Shown: positions 21,418 through 31,670 of the stretch, piece after piece
Layout: each line of letters begins with the position of its first letter
How positions within the stretch are numbered: the stretch's first letter is position 1
Source of the DNA: Panulirus ornatus
Taxonomy: Eukaryota; Arthropoda; Malacostraca; Decapoda; Palinuridae
Assembly (NCBI RefSeq): GCF_036320965.1
Contig: NC_092225.1
Location: 75,475,935-75,539,934, forward strand
Reading direction: 5' to 3'
Length of the DNA: 64,000 bases
Made by a program: the position numbers and the translations under genes
The notes under the pieces: model-generated
What the model was told of the DNA's origin: nothing
The model's database searches: none
Seen by the model: the letters and a program-made list of their open reading frames with translations, nothing else

Positions 21418-21616
21418 TATCCCTGGGGATAGGGGTGAAAGAATACTTCCCACGCATTCCTCGCGTGTCGTAGAAGGCGACTAGAGGGGACGGGAGCGGG
21501 GGGGCCAGAAATCCTCCCCTCCTTGTATTTTCTAACTTTCTAAAAAGGGAAACAGAAGAAGGAGTCACGCGGGGAGTGCTCATCCTCCTCGAAGGCTCAG
21601 ACTGGGGTGTCTAAAT

Positions 21617-24601
21617 GTGTGTGGATGTAACCAAGATGTGAAAAAAGGAGAGATAGGTAGTATGTTTGAGGAAAGGAACCTGGATGTTTTGGCTCTGAGT
21701 GAAACGAAGCTCAAGGGTAAAGGGGAAGAGTGGTTTGGGAATGTCTTGGGAGTAAAGTCTGGGGTTAGTGAGAGGACAAGAGCAAGGGAAGGAGTAGCAG
21801 TACTCCTGAAACAGGAGTTGTGGGAGTATGTGATAGAATGTAAGAAAGTAAATTCTCGATTAATATGGGTAAAACTGAAAGCTGATGGAGAGAGATGGGT
21901 GATTATTGGTGCATATGCACCTGGGCATGAGAAGAAAGATCATGAGAGGCAAGTGTTTTGGGAGCAGCTGAATGAGTGTGTTAGTGGTTTTGATGCACGA
22001 GACCGGGTTATAGTGATGGGTGATTTGAATGCAAAGGTGAGTAATGTGGCAGTTGAGGGAATAATTGGTATACATGGGGTGTTCAGTGTTGTAAATGGAA
22101 ATGGTGAAGAGCTTGTAGATTTATGTGCTGAAAAAGGACTGATGATTGGGAATACCTGGTTTAAAAAGCGAGATATACATAAGTATACGTATGTAAGTAG
22201 GAGAGATGGCCAGAGAGCATCATTGGATTACGTGTTAATTGACAGGCGGGCGAAAGAGAGACTTTTGGATGTTAATGTGCTGAGAGGTGCAACTGGAGGG
22301 ATGTCTGATCATTATCTTGTGGAGGTTAAGGTGAAGATTTGTATGGGTTTTCAGAAAAGAAGAGTGAATGTTGGGGTGAAGAGGTTGGTGAGAGTAAGTG
22401 AGCTTGGGAAGGAGACTTGTGTGAGGAAGTACCAGGAGAGACTGAGTACAGAATGGAAAAAGGTGAAAACAATGGAAGTAAGGGGAGTGGGGGAGGAATG
22501 GGATGTATTTAGGGAATCAGTGATGGATTGTGCAAAAGATGCTTGTGGCATGAGAAGAGTGGGAGGTGGGTTGATTAGAAAGGGTAGTGAGTGGTGGGAT
22601 GAAGAAGTAAGATTATTAGTGAAAGAGAAGAGAGAGGCATTTGGACGATTTTTGCAGGGAAAAAATGCAATTGAGTGGAAGATGTATAAAAGAAAGAGAC
22701 AGGAGATCAAGAGAAAGGTGCAAGAGGTGAAAAAGAGGGCAAATGAGAGTTGGGGTGAGAGAGTATCATTAAATTTTAGGGAGAATAAAAAGATGTTCTG
22801 GAAGGAGGTAAATAAAGTGCGTAAGACAAGGGAGCAAATAGGAACTTCAGTGAAGGGCGCAAATGGGGAGGTGATAACAAGTAGTGGTGATGTGAGAGGG
22901 AGATGGAGTGAGTATTTTGATGGTTTGTTGAATGTGTTGGATGATAGAGTGGCGGATATAGGGTGTTTTGGTCGAGGTGGTGTGCAAAGTGAGAGGGTTA
23001 GGGAAAATGATTTGGTAAACAGAGAAGAGGTAGTAAAAGCTTTGCGGAAGATGAAAGCTGGCAAGGCAGCAGGTTTGGATGGTATTGCAGTGGAATTTAT
23101 TAAAAAAGGGGGTGACTGTATTATTGACTGGTTGGTAAGGTTATTTAATGTATGTATGACTCATGGTGAGGTGCCTGAGGATTGGCGGAATGCTTGCATA
23201 GTGCCATTGTACAAAGGCAAAGGGGATAAGAGTGAGTGCTCAAATTACAGAGGTATAAGTTTGTTGAGTATTCCTGGTAAATTATATGGGAGGGTATTGA
23301 GTGAGAGGGTGAAGGCATGTACAGAGCATCAGATTGGGGAAGAGCAGTGTGGTTTCAGAAGTGGTAGAGGATATGTGGATCAGGTGTTTGCTTTGAAGAA
23401 TGTATGTGGGAAATACTTAGAAAAGCAAATGGATTTGTATGTAGCATTTATGGATCTGGAGAAGGCATATGATAGAGTTGATAGAGATGCTCTGTGGAAG
23501 GTATTAAGAATATATGGTGTGGGAGGCAAGTTGTTTGAAGCAGTGAAAAGTTTTTATCGAGGATGTAAGGCATGTGTATGTGTAGGAAGAGAGGAAAGTG
23601 GTTGGTTCTCAGTGAATGTAGGTTTGCGGCAGGGGTGTGTGATGTCTCCATGGTTGTTTAATTTGTTTATGGATGGGGTTGTTAGGGAGGTGAATGCAAG
23701 AGTTTTGGAAAGAGGGGCAAGTATGAAGTCTGTTGGGGATGAGAGAGCTTGGGAAGTGAGTCAGTTGTTGTTCGCTGATGATACAGCGCTGGTGGCTGAT
23801 TCATGTGAGAAACTACAGAAGCTGGTGACTAAGTTTGGTAAAGTGTGTGAAAGAAGAAAGTTAAGAGTAAATGTGAATAAGAACAAGGTAATTAGGTACA
23901 GTAGGGTTGAGGGTCAAGTCAATTGGGAGGTAAGTTTGAATGGAGAAAAACTGGAGGAAGTAAAGTGTTTTAGATATCTGGGAGTGGATCTGTCAGCGGA
24001 TGGAACCATGGAAGCGGAAGTGGATCATAGGGTGGGGGAGGGGGCGAAAATCCTGGGAGCCTTGAAGAATGTGTGGAAGTTGAGAACATTATCTCGGAAA
24101 GCAAAAATAGCTATGTTTGAAGGAATAGTGGTTCCAACAATGTTGTATGGTTGCGAGGCGTGGGCTATGGATAGAGTTGTGTGCGGGAGGATGGATGTGC
24201 TGGAAATGAGATGTTTGAGGACAATGTGTGGTGTGAGGTGGTTTGATCGAGTAAGTATCGTAAGGGTAAGAGAGATGTGTGGAAATAAAAAGAGGGTGGT
24301 TGAGAGAGCAGAAGAGGGTGTTTTGAAATGGTTTGGGCACATGGAGAGAATGAGTGAGGAAAGATTGACCAAGAGGATATATGTGTCGGAGGTGGAGGGA
24401 ACGAGGAGAAGTGGGAGACCAAATTGGAGGTGGAAAGATGGAGTGAAAAAGATTTTGAGTGATCGGGGCCTGAACATGCAGGAAGGTGAAAGGCATGCAA
24501 GGGATAGATGTGGTATACCGGGGTGGACGTACCATCAATGGATTGAACCAGGGCATGTGGAAAGGGAGCTGTGGTTTCAGTGCATTATACATGACAGTTA
24601 G
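21617..24601 (+). CDS. LINE-A endonuclease-reverse transcriptase (994 codons)
   Basis: Residue numbers count from the codon at 21617. The APE-type endonuclease spans ~1-240, with Glu29 (ALSETK), GAYAP (~98-102), MGDLNAK (Asp136, Asn138), LDYVLID (Asp204) and SDH (231-232). A basic linker ~250-400 follows. The RT spans ~480-790: GLDG, NYRGISLL, EEQCGFRSGR, FMDLEKAYD (Asp613), RQGCVMSP and FADD (Asp721-Asp722). The tail has GCEAW, FGHMERM and GRPNWRWKDG. It nicks DNA and reverse-transcribes its RNA at the nick. The frame is open from 21536, but no in-frame ATG lies before residue 16. Codon 21617 itself is GTG, in LNVCG, a conserved start of the APE fold. So the true start is unclear. A 14-nt loss near 24509 replaces the usual VNWIDVVYRG end with ~30 foreign residues. 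Confidence 0.9.
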   Translation: MCGCNQDVKKGEIGSMFEERNLDVLALSETKLKGKGEEWFGNVLGVKSGVSERTRAREGVAVLLKQELWEYVIECKKVNSRLIWVKLKADGERWVIIGAYAPGHEKKDHERQVFWEQLNECVSGFDARDRVIVMGDLNAKVSNVAVEGIIGIHGVFSVVNGNGEELVDLCAEKGLMIGNTWFKKRDIHKYTYVSRRDGQRASLDYVLIDRRAKERLLDVNVLRGATGGMSDHYLVEVKVKICMGFQKRRVNVGVKRLVRVSELGKETCVRKYQERLSTEWKKVKTMEVRGVGEEWDVFRESVMDCAKDACGMRRVGGGLIRKGSEWWDEEVRLLVKEKREAFGRFLQGKNAIEWKMYKRKRQEIKRKVQEVKKRANESWGERVSLNFRENKKMFWKEVNKVRKTREQIGTSVKGANGEVITSSGDVRGRWSEYFDGLLNVLDDRVADIGCFGRGGVQSERVRENDLVNREEVVKALRKMKAGKAAGLDGIAVEFIKKGGDCIIDWLVRLFNVCMTHGEVPEDWRNACIVPLYKGKGDKSECSNYRGISLLSIPGKLYGRVLSERVKACTEHQIGEEQCGFRSGRGYVDQVFALKNVCGKYLEKQMDLYVAFMDLEKAYDRVDRDALWKVLRIYGVGGKLFEAVKSFYRGCKACVCVGREESGWFSVNVGLRQGCVMSPWLFNLFMDGVVREVNARVLERGASMKSVGDERAWEVSQLLFADDTALVADSCEKLQKLVTKFGKVCERRKLRVNVNKNKVIRYSRVEGQVNWEVSLNGEKLEEVKCFRYLGVDLSADGTMEAEVDHRVGEGAKILGALKNVWKLRTLSRKAKIAMFEGIVVPTMLYGCEAWAMDRVVCGRMDVLEMRCLRTMCGVRWFDRVSIVRVREMCGNKKRVVERAEEGVLKWFGHMERMSEERLTKRIYVSEVEGTRRSGRPNWRWKDGVKKILSDRGLNMQEGERHARDRCGIPGWTYHQWIEPGHVERELWFQCIIHDS

Positions 24602-24885
24602 AGACTGAGTGTGAACGAATGTGGCCTTTGTTGTCTTTTCCTAGCTCAACCTTGCATGCATGCAGGGGGAGGGGGTTGTCATTTCATGTGTGGTAGGGTG
24701 GCGACAGGAATGAATAAAGGCGGCAAGTATGAATTATGTACATGTGTGTATATGTATGTCTGTGTATGTATATATATGTATACGTTGGAATGTATAGATA
24801 TGTATATGTGCGTGTGTGGACATGTATGTATATACATGTGTATGTGGGTGGGTTGGGCCATTCTTTCGTCTGTTTCCTTGTGCTA

Positions 24886-24900
24886 CCTCGCTAATGCGGG
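24886..24900 (+). promoter_or_regulatory. LINE-A 3' terminal hairpin
   Basis: CC-T-CGC pairs with GCGGG around a TAAT loop, leaving one bulged T. The same stem with other loops occurs in nearly all LINE-A copies and short retroposons. It is probably the site where the element's RT recognises its RNA (inference). Confidence 0.6.
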
Positions 24901-24928
24901 AGACAGCGACAAAGTATGATAATAGAAT

Positions 24929-25478
24929 ATTTTTTTTTTTTTTTTTGCTTTGTCGCTGTCTCCCGCGTTTGCGAGGTAGCACAAGGAAACAGACGAAAGA
25001 AATGGCCCAACCCACCCCCATACACATGTATATACATACAGGTCCACACACGCAAATATACATACCTACACAGCTTTCCATGGTTTACCCCAGACGCTTC
25101 ACATGCCCTGATTCAATCCACTGACAGCACGTCAACCCCGGTATACCACATCGATCCAATTCACTCTATTCCTTGCCCTCCTTTCACCCTCCTGCATGTT
25201 CAGGCCCCAATCACACAAAATCTTTTTCACTCCATCTTTCCACCTCCAATTTGGTCTCCCACTTCTCATTCTCGCCACCTCTGAGACATATATCCTCTTT
25301 GTCAATCTTTCCTCACTCATTCTCTCCATATGAACAAACCATTTCAAAACACCCTCTTCTGCTCTCTCAACCACACTCTTTTGATTACCACACATCTCTC
25401 TTACCCTTTCATCACTTATTCGATCAAACCACCTCACACCACATATTTTCCTCAAACATCTCATTTCCAACACATATA
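24929..25478 (-). mobile_element. LINE-A copy 11, 5'-truncated, short 3' UTR
   Basis: Minus strand: T-run, short UTR, C-terminal coding piece (25132-25473) with RSGRPNW and ILCDWG. It combines the short UTR with the older RSG state, which fits an early member of the short-UTR lineage. It ends at a TATATAG stretch. Confidence 0.88.
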
Positions 25479-25515
25479 TAGTTATTTATATATAGTAATC
25501 TATTATACTTATTAT

Positions 25516-25577
25516 ACTTTCATACATTTTCGCCATTTCTCATGTCTGCGAGGCAGCATTAAGAACAGAGGATATAT
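25516..25577 (-). mobile_element. Short retroposon fragment
   Basis: Only the 3' ~55 bp with a diverged hairpin (CCTCGCAGACATGAG in sense) and TTAAGAACAGAGGA. Truncated on both sides. Confidence 0.65.
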
Positions 25578-25661
25578 ATATTGAAAAATTGTAATACTAT
25601 ATTCATCAATGCAAAGAAAAACCTAAATTGGAGAAATAAAAGAATTCTGGGAGCTCTTAAT

Positions 25662-25875
25662 TTTGGTTCATACGCAATCTCTTTGGAAAATTGGCATCAG
25701 GTTAAAAAAAAAGTTTTGGCAAACAGCAAAAACTGTTGGGTAGGTTGGCAACATTGTCAGGTCACTAGACCTCTCATAATGGTCAGGATGAGGTAAGCAT
25801 CATAGATAATCCTCTTACTGACTGCAAGTGTTGTGGTGTTTGGAGTCCAATAACTAAATGAGAGGTTAATATTTC
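25662..25875 (+). repeat. Dispersed repeat B, copy 1
   Basis: About 215 bp that match the reverse complement of 34790-35003. Shared landmarks in order are TTTTGGTTCATAC, AGGTTGGCAACAT, GTCAGGTCA, GAGGTAAGC, CTGCAAGT and AAATGAGAGG. No coding frame. A possible SINE-like or DNA-transposon remnant; family unknown. Confidence 0.7.
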
Positions 25876-26232
25876 TCTGTGGGGCCTGGACGTGGACATG
25901 GAGCTGTTTTTTCTCTGCATTACACATGACAGCTAGAGACTGAGTACCAACAAATGGGGCCATTTTGTCTGTATTTCTGGCACTGCCTTGCTGAAGCAGG
26001 GGATAGTGATGGTGTTTTCCTGTGGGGCAGGGTAGCAACAGAAATGAATCAAGACTAGCAAGCATGAATATGTACATGTGTATGTAAGTAATATCTGCAT
26101 ATAGGTATGTATATATGTATATGTGGATGTTATGTACATATATGTGAATATGGGTGGATGGGCCATTCTTCGTCTGCTTCCTGGCACTACCTCGCTGATG
26201 CGGAAAACAGCCATTTTGTACAAAACAAAATA
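25876..26232 (+). mobile_element. LINE-A copy 12, 3' UTR only, old
   Basis: Diverged long-type 3' UTR from GTGGGGCCTGGA through the TATG-rich stretch to the hairpin region (CCTCGCTGATGCGGA) and an A-rich tail. Strongly 5'-truncated; no coding part. Confidence 0.82.
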
Positions 26233-26251
26233 AAACTATCTATATTTTTTT

Positions 26252-26480
26252 CAGTACGTATTTGCCCTTTTCTGCTCAAGCAAGGTAGCATTAAGAACAA
26301 AGGACTGAGCCTTAGAGGGAATATCCTCACTTGGTGCCCTTCTCTGTTCCTTCTTTTGGAAAAAGTAAAACAGGAGGGGAGGATTTCTAGCCAATCACTT
26401 CCTCTCCTTTCAGTCACCTTCTACGATACACATGGAATATGTGGGAAGTATTCTTTCTCCCCTAACCCAAAGGATAATAT
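26252..26480 (-). mobile_element. Short retroposon, old
   Basis: All parts present but with many substitutions relative to the other units; the hairpin is degraded. No TA array on either side. This shows that the two-ended structure is old and not a recent accident. Confidence 0.83.
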
Positions 26481-26484
26481 ACAT

Positions 26485-27139
26485 AAATTCATCATCTTTC
26501 TCACTGTCTCCCATGTTTGCTAGGTAGTGCAAGAAAACAGATGAAAGAATGGCCCAACCCACCCATATACACATGTATATACATAAACGCCCACACATGC
26601 ACATACACATACCTATATATATCAATGTATACATACACAGATATATTTATATATTATTCTATTTTGCCTTCATTCATTCCTGCCGCCACCCTAACACACA
26701 TGACAAGGCACCCCCCTCCCTCCATAAGCATGTGAAGTAGTGCAAGGAAAAGAAAACAAAGGCCACATTCGTTCACACTCAGTCTCTAGCTGTCATGTGT
26801 AAAGCACCAAAAACACAGCTCCCTTTCCACATCCAGGCCCCAAAAAACTTTCCATGGTTTATCTCAGATGCTTCATATCCACTGACAGCATGTCGACCCC
26901 GGTATACCACATCGTTCCAGTTCACTTTATTCCTTGCATGTCTTTCATCCTCCAGTATGTTCAGGCCCTGATCGCTCAAAATCTTTTTCACTCCATCTTT
27001 CCACCTCCAATTTGGTCTCCCACTTCTCCTCATTCCCTCCACCTTTCCTCAATCATTCTCTCCATGTGACCAGACCATTTCAATACACCTCTTCTGCTCT
27101 CTCAACCACACTCTTTTTATTACCACATATCTCTCTTCT
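26485..27139 (-). mobile_element. LINE-A copy 13, 3' part (split by copy 14)
   Basis: Long 3' UTR and C-terminal coding remnant of an old minus-strand LINE-A, with a small deletion near 27045. At 27129-27139 (ATCTCTCTTCT) it is interrupted by copy 14 and resumes at 28815, repeating the same 11 bases. Confidence 0.9.
27129..27139. repeat. Target-site duplication of copy 14, left
   Basis: ATCTCTCTTCT, identical to 28815-28825. The duplicated target is LINE-A copy 13 sequence, so the insertion is nested. Confidence 0.88.
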
Positions 27140-28814
27140 TCTAACAACTTGCCTCCCACACCATATATTCTTAATACCTTCCACAGAGCATCTCTATCAA
27201 CTCTATCATATGCCTTCTCCAGATCCATAAATGCTACATACAAATCCATTAGCTTTTCTAAGTATTTCTCACATACATTCTTCAAAGCAAACACCTGATC
27301 CATACATCCTCTACCACTTCTGAAACCACACTGCTCTTCCCCAATCTGATGCTCTGTACATGCCTTCACCCTCTCAATCAATATCCTCCCATATAATTTA
27401 CCAGGAATACTCAACAAACTTATACCTCTGTAATTTGAGCACTCACTCTTATCCCCTTTGCCTTTGTACAATGCACTATGCACGCATTCCGCCAATCCTC
27501 AGGCACCTCACCATGAGTCATACATACATTAAATAACCTTACCAACCAGTCAACAATACAGTCACCCCCTTTTTTAATAAATTCCACTGCAATACCTTCC
27601 AAACCAAACAGTGGAAAGTTTTTATCGAGGATGTAAGGCATGTGTACGTGTAGGAAGAGAGGAAAGTGATTGGTTCTCAGTGAATGTAGGTTTGCGGCAG
27701 GGGTCTGTGATGTCTCCATGGTTGTTTAATTTGTTTATGGATGGGGTGGTTAGGGAGGTGAATGCAAGAGTTTTGGAAAGAGGGGCAAGTATGAAGTCTG
27801 TTGGGGATGAGAGAGCTTGGGAAGTGAGTCAGTTGTTGTTCGCTGATGATACAGCGCTGGTGGCTGATTCATGTGAGAAACTGCAGAAGCTGGTGACTGA
27901 GTTTGGTAAAGTGTGTGAAAGAAGAAAGTTAAGAGTAAATGTGAATAAGAGCAAGGTTATTAGGTACAGTAGGGTTGAGGGTCAAGTCAATTGGGAGGTG
28001 AGTTTGAATGGAGAAAAACTGGGGGAAGTGAAGTGTTTTAGATATCTGGGAGTGGATCTGGCAGCGGATGGAACCATGGAAGCAGAAGTGGATCATAGGG
28101 TAGGGGAGGGGGCGAAAATTCTGGGAGCCTTGAAGAATGTGTGGAAGTCGAGAACATTATCTCGGAAAGCAAAAATGGCTATGTTTGAAGGAATAGTGGT
28201 TCCAACAATGTTGTATGGTTGCGAGGCGTGGGCTATGGATAGAGTTGTGCGCAGGAGAATGGATGTGCTGGAAATGAGATGTTTGAGGACAATGTGTGGT
28301 GTGAGGTGGTTTGATCGAGTAAGTAACGTAAGGGTAAGAGAGATGTGTGGAAATAAAAAGAGCGTGGTTGATAGAGCAGAAGAGGGTGTTTTGAAATGGT
28401 TTGGGCACATGGAGAGAATGAGTGAGGAAAGATTGACCAAGAGGATATATGTGTCGGAGGTGGAGGGAACGAGGAGAAGAGGGAGACCAAATTGGAGGTG
28501 GAAAGATGGAGTGAAAAAGATTTTGTGTGATCGGGGCCTGAACATGCAGGAGGGTGAAAGGAGGGCAAGGAATAGAGTGAATTGGAGCGATGTGGTATAC
28601 CGGGGTTGACGTGCTGTTAGTGGATTGAATCAAGACATGTGAAGCGTCTGGGGTAAACCATGAAAAGCTGTGTAGGTATGTATATTTGCGTGTGTGGACA
28701 TATGTATATACATGAGTATGGGGGTGGGTTGGGCCATTTCTTTCGTCTGTTTCCTTGCGCTACCTCGCAAACACGGGAGACAGCGACAAAGCAAAAAAAA
28801 AAAAAAAAAAAAAA
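27140..28814 (+). mobile_element. LINE-A copy 14, twin-primed (5' part inverted)
   Basis: 27140-27605 is inverted: read on the minus strand it encodes GL(E)GIAVEFIKK ... YGVGGKLLE. 27609-28814 is direct and begins with the very next residues, VKSFYRGC. It runs through FADD, the C-terminus, the short 3' UTR, the hairpin and a ~23-nt A tail. The two parts are contiguous in the parent element to within ~2 nt, and 11-bp target duplications flank the whole. This is the classic product of twin priming. Markers are ERRKLRV, RRRGRPNW and ILCDRG. Confidence 0.92.
27611..28609 (+). pseudogene. LINE-A RT, sense part of the twin-primed copy
   Basis: 332 codons open from the fingers/palm border (SFYRGCKACVRVG) through RQGSVMSPW (Cys to Ser), FADD and the full C-terminal tail. 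The N-terminal RT blocks lie inverted upstream, so no complete enzyme can be made. There are no internal stops, so the insertion is young. Confidence 0.85.
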
Positions 28815-28825
28815 ATCTCTCTTCT
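28815..28825. repeat. Target-site duplication of copy 14, right
   Basis: ATCTCTCTTCT directly after the A tail. Copy 13 continues in its old frame from here. Confidence 0.88.
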
Positions 28826-31612
28826 CCTTTCATTACTTACTCGATCAAACCACCTCACACCACATATTGTCCTCAAACATCTCATTTCCAACACATCCAC
28901 CCTCCTCCGCACAACCCTATCTATAGCCCATGCCTCGCAACCATATAACATTGTTGGAACCACTATTCCTTCAAACATAACCATTTTTGCTCTCTGAGAT
29001 AATGTTCTCGCCTTCCACACATTTTTCAACACTCCCAGAACTTTCGCCCCCTCCCCCACCTTGTGACCCACTTCCGCTTCCATGGTTCCATCCGCTGCCA
29101 AATCCACTCCTAGATATCTAAAACACTTCACTTCCTCCAGTTTTTCTCCATTCAAACTTACCTCCCAATTGACTTGTTCCTTAATAACCCTACTGTACCT
29201 AATAACCTTGCTCTTATTCACATTTACTCTCAGCTTTCTTCTTTCACACACTTTACCAAACTCAGTCACCAGCTTCTGCAATTTCTCACATGAATCAGCC
29301 ACCAGCGCTGTATTATCAGCGAACAACAACAACTGACTCACTTCCCAAGCCCTCTCATCTACAACACACTGCATACTTGCTCCTATCTCTCCAAAACTCT
29401 TGCATTCACCTCCCTAACAACCCTATCCATAAACAAATTAAACAACCATAGAGACATCATGCACCCCTGCCGCGAACCAACATTCACTGAGAACGAATCA
29501 CTTTCCTCTCTTCCTATTCATACACATGCCTTACATCCTCGATAAAAACTTTCACTGCTTCTAACAACTTGCCTCCCACACCATATGCTCTTAACAACTT
29601 CCACAGAGCATCTCTATCAGCTCTATCATATGCCTTCTCCAGATCCATAAATGCTACATACAAATCCATTCGTTTTTCAATTTGTTTTTCTAAGTATTTC
29701 TCACATACATTCTTCAAAGCAAACACCTGATCCACACATCCTCTTCCACTTCTGAAACCACACTGCTCTTCCCCAATCTGATGCTCTGTACATGCCTTCA
29801 CCCTATCAATCAATACCCTCCAATACAATTTCCCAGGAATATTCAACAAACTTATACCTCTGTAATTTGAACACTCACCATTATCCCCTTTGCCTTTGTA
29901 CAATGGCACTATGCATGCCTTCCGCCAATCCTCAGGCATTCATCACAAGCCATACATGCAATGAATATCCTCACCAACGAGTCAACAATACAGTCACCCC
30001 CTTCTTTAATGAATTGCACTGCAATATCATCCAAACCCGCTGCCTTTCATCTTCCACATAGCTTTCATTACATCTCTGTTTACCAAATCATTCTCCCTGA
30101 CCCTCTCACTTTGCATACCACTTCGACCAAAACACCATATATCTGCCACTCTATCATCAAACACATTCAACAAACCTTCAAAATACTCACTCCATCTCCT
30201 CACATCACCACTACTTGTTATCACCTTCCCATTTGCCCCTTCACCAATGTTCCCATCTGTTCTCCTGTCTTACGCACTTTATTTATCTCCTTCCAAAACA
30301 TCTTCTTATTCTCCCTAAAATTTAATGATACTCTCTCACCCCAACTCTCATTTGCCCTCTTTCTCACCTATTGCACCTTTCTCTTGACCTCCTGCCTTTT
30401 TCTTTTACACATCTCCCAGTCATTTGAATTATCTCCCTGTAAAAATCGTCCAAATGCCTCTCTCTTCTCTTTCACTAATAATCTTGCTTCTTCATCCCAC
30501 CACTCACTACCCTTTCTAATCTGCCCACCTCCCACGCTTCTCATGCCACAAGCTTCTTTTGCGCAAGACATCACTGCTTCCCTAAATACACCCCATTCCG
30601 CCCCCACTCTCCTTACGTCCTTTGTTCTCACCTTTTTCCATTCTGTACTCAGTCTCTCCTGGTACTTCCTCACACAAGTCTCCTTCCCAAGCTCACTTAC
30701 TCTCACCACTCTCTTCACCCCAACATTCTCTCTTCTTTTCTGAAAACCTCTACAAATCTTCACCTTTGCCTCCACAAGATAATGATCAGACATCCATTCA
30801 GTTGCACCTCTCAGCACATTAACATCCAAAAGTCTCTCTTTCGTGTGCCTATCAATTAACACGTAATCCAATGATGCTCTCGGGCCATCTCTCCTACTTA
30901 CATACGTGTATTTATGTATATCTCTTTTTAAACCAGGTATTCTCAATCACCAGTCCTTTTTCAGTGCACAAATCTACAAGCTTTTCTCACCATTTCCATT
31001 TACAACACTGAACATCCCATGTACACCAATTCCCTCAACTGCCACATTACTCACCTTTGCATTTACATCACCCATCACTATGACCCAGTCTCGAGCATCA
31101 AAACTACTAACACTCACTCAGCTGCTCCCAAAACACTTGCCTCTCATGATCTTCCTTCTCATGCCCAGATGCATATGCACCAATAACCACCCATCTCTCT
31201 CCATCCGCTTTCAGTTTTACCCATATCAATCTAGAGTTTACTTTCTTACACTCTATCACATATGCTCACCACTCCTGTTTCAGGAGTAGAGCTACTCCTT
31301 CCCTTGCTCTTGTCCTCTCACTAACCCCTGACTTTACTCCCAAGATATTCCCAAACCACTCTTCCCCTTTACCCTTGAGCTTCGTTTCACTCAGAGCCAA
31401 AACATCCAGGTTCCTTTCCTCAAACATACTACCTATCTCTCCTTTTTCTCATCTTGGTTACATCCACACACATTTAGACTACCCAATCTGAGCCTTCGAG
31501 GAGGATGAGCACTCCCCGCATGACTCCTTCTTCTGTTTCCCCTTTTAGAAAGTTAAAATACAAAGAGGGGAGGGTTTCTAGCCCCCCACTCCCGTCCCCT
31601 TAAGTCGCCTTT
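28815..31612 (-). mobile_element. LINE-A copy 13, main part, old and nearly complete
   Basis: Continues copy 13 through the RT and endonuclease to most of the 5' leader (GGGGAAACAG, TTTCTAAAAGG at ~31540). The first ~60 nt and the palindrome are lost. Frameshifts and stops break the frame into pieces (28760-29374, 29514-29939, 30368-30946). FADD has become FADN. Together with 26485-27139 it totals ~3.45 kb, matching the full-length copy. Confidence 0.9.
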
Positions 31613-31670
31613 ACAACTATATATATTATCATTATTATCAATATTATCATTATCATCATTATTATTATTA
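31613..31670. repeat. TTATCA/ATT-rich simple repeat
   Basis: Degenerate ATTATTATC stretch between the 5' end of copy 13 and the tail of copy 15. Confidence 0.8.

Larger units (their letters stand above)
21418..24926 (+). mobile_element. LINE-A copy 10, the full-length copy
   Basis: The only copy in the window with both natural ends. It starts with the palindrome TATCCCTGGGGATA (21418-21431) and a ~120-190 nt leader shared with the short retroposon. It has one long open frame and a ~320-nt 3' UTR of the long type with a small deletion. It ends with hairpin CCTCGC-TAAT-GCGGG (24886-24900) and the tail GACAAAGTATGATAATAGAAT. There is no upstream ORF1. A single-ORF APE-RT layout with a GRP..RW.D C-terminus recalls RTE-type non-LTR elements, but the clade was not tested. 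Upstream is a TG/TA array. Downstream it meets copy 11 tail to tail. Confidence 0.93.

Noticed and set aside
24886..24926. Rho-independent terminator (hairpin followed by A/T run)
   Set aside because: The hairpin is part of a retrotransposon tail in a eukaryotic genome; the following run is A-rich in sense, not T-rich.
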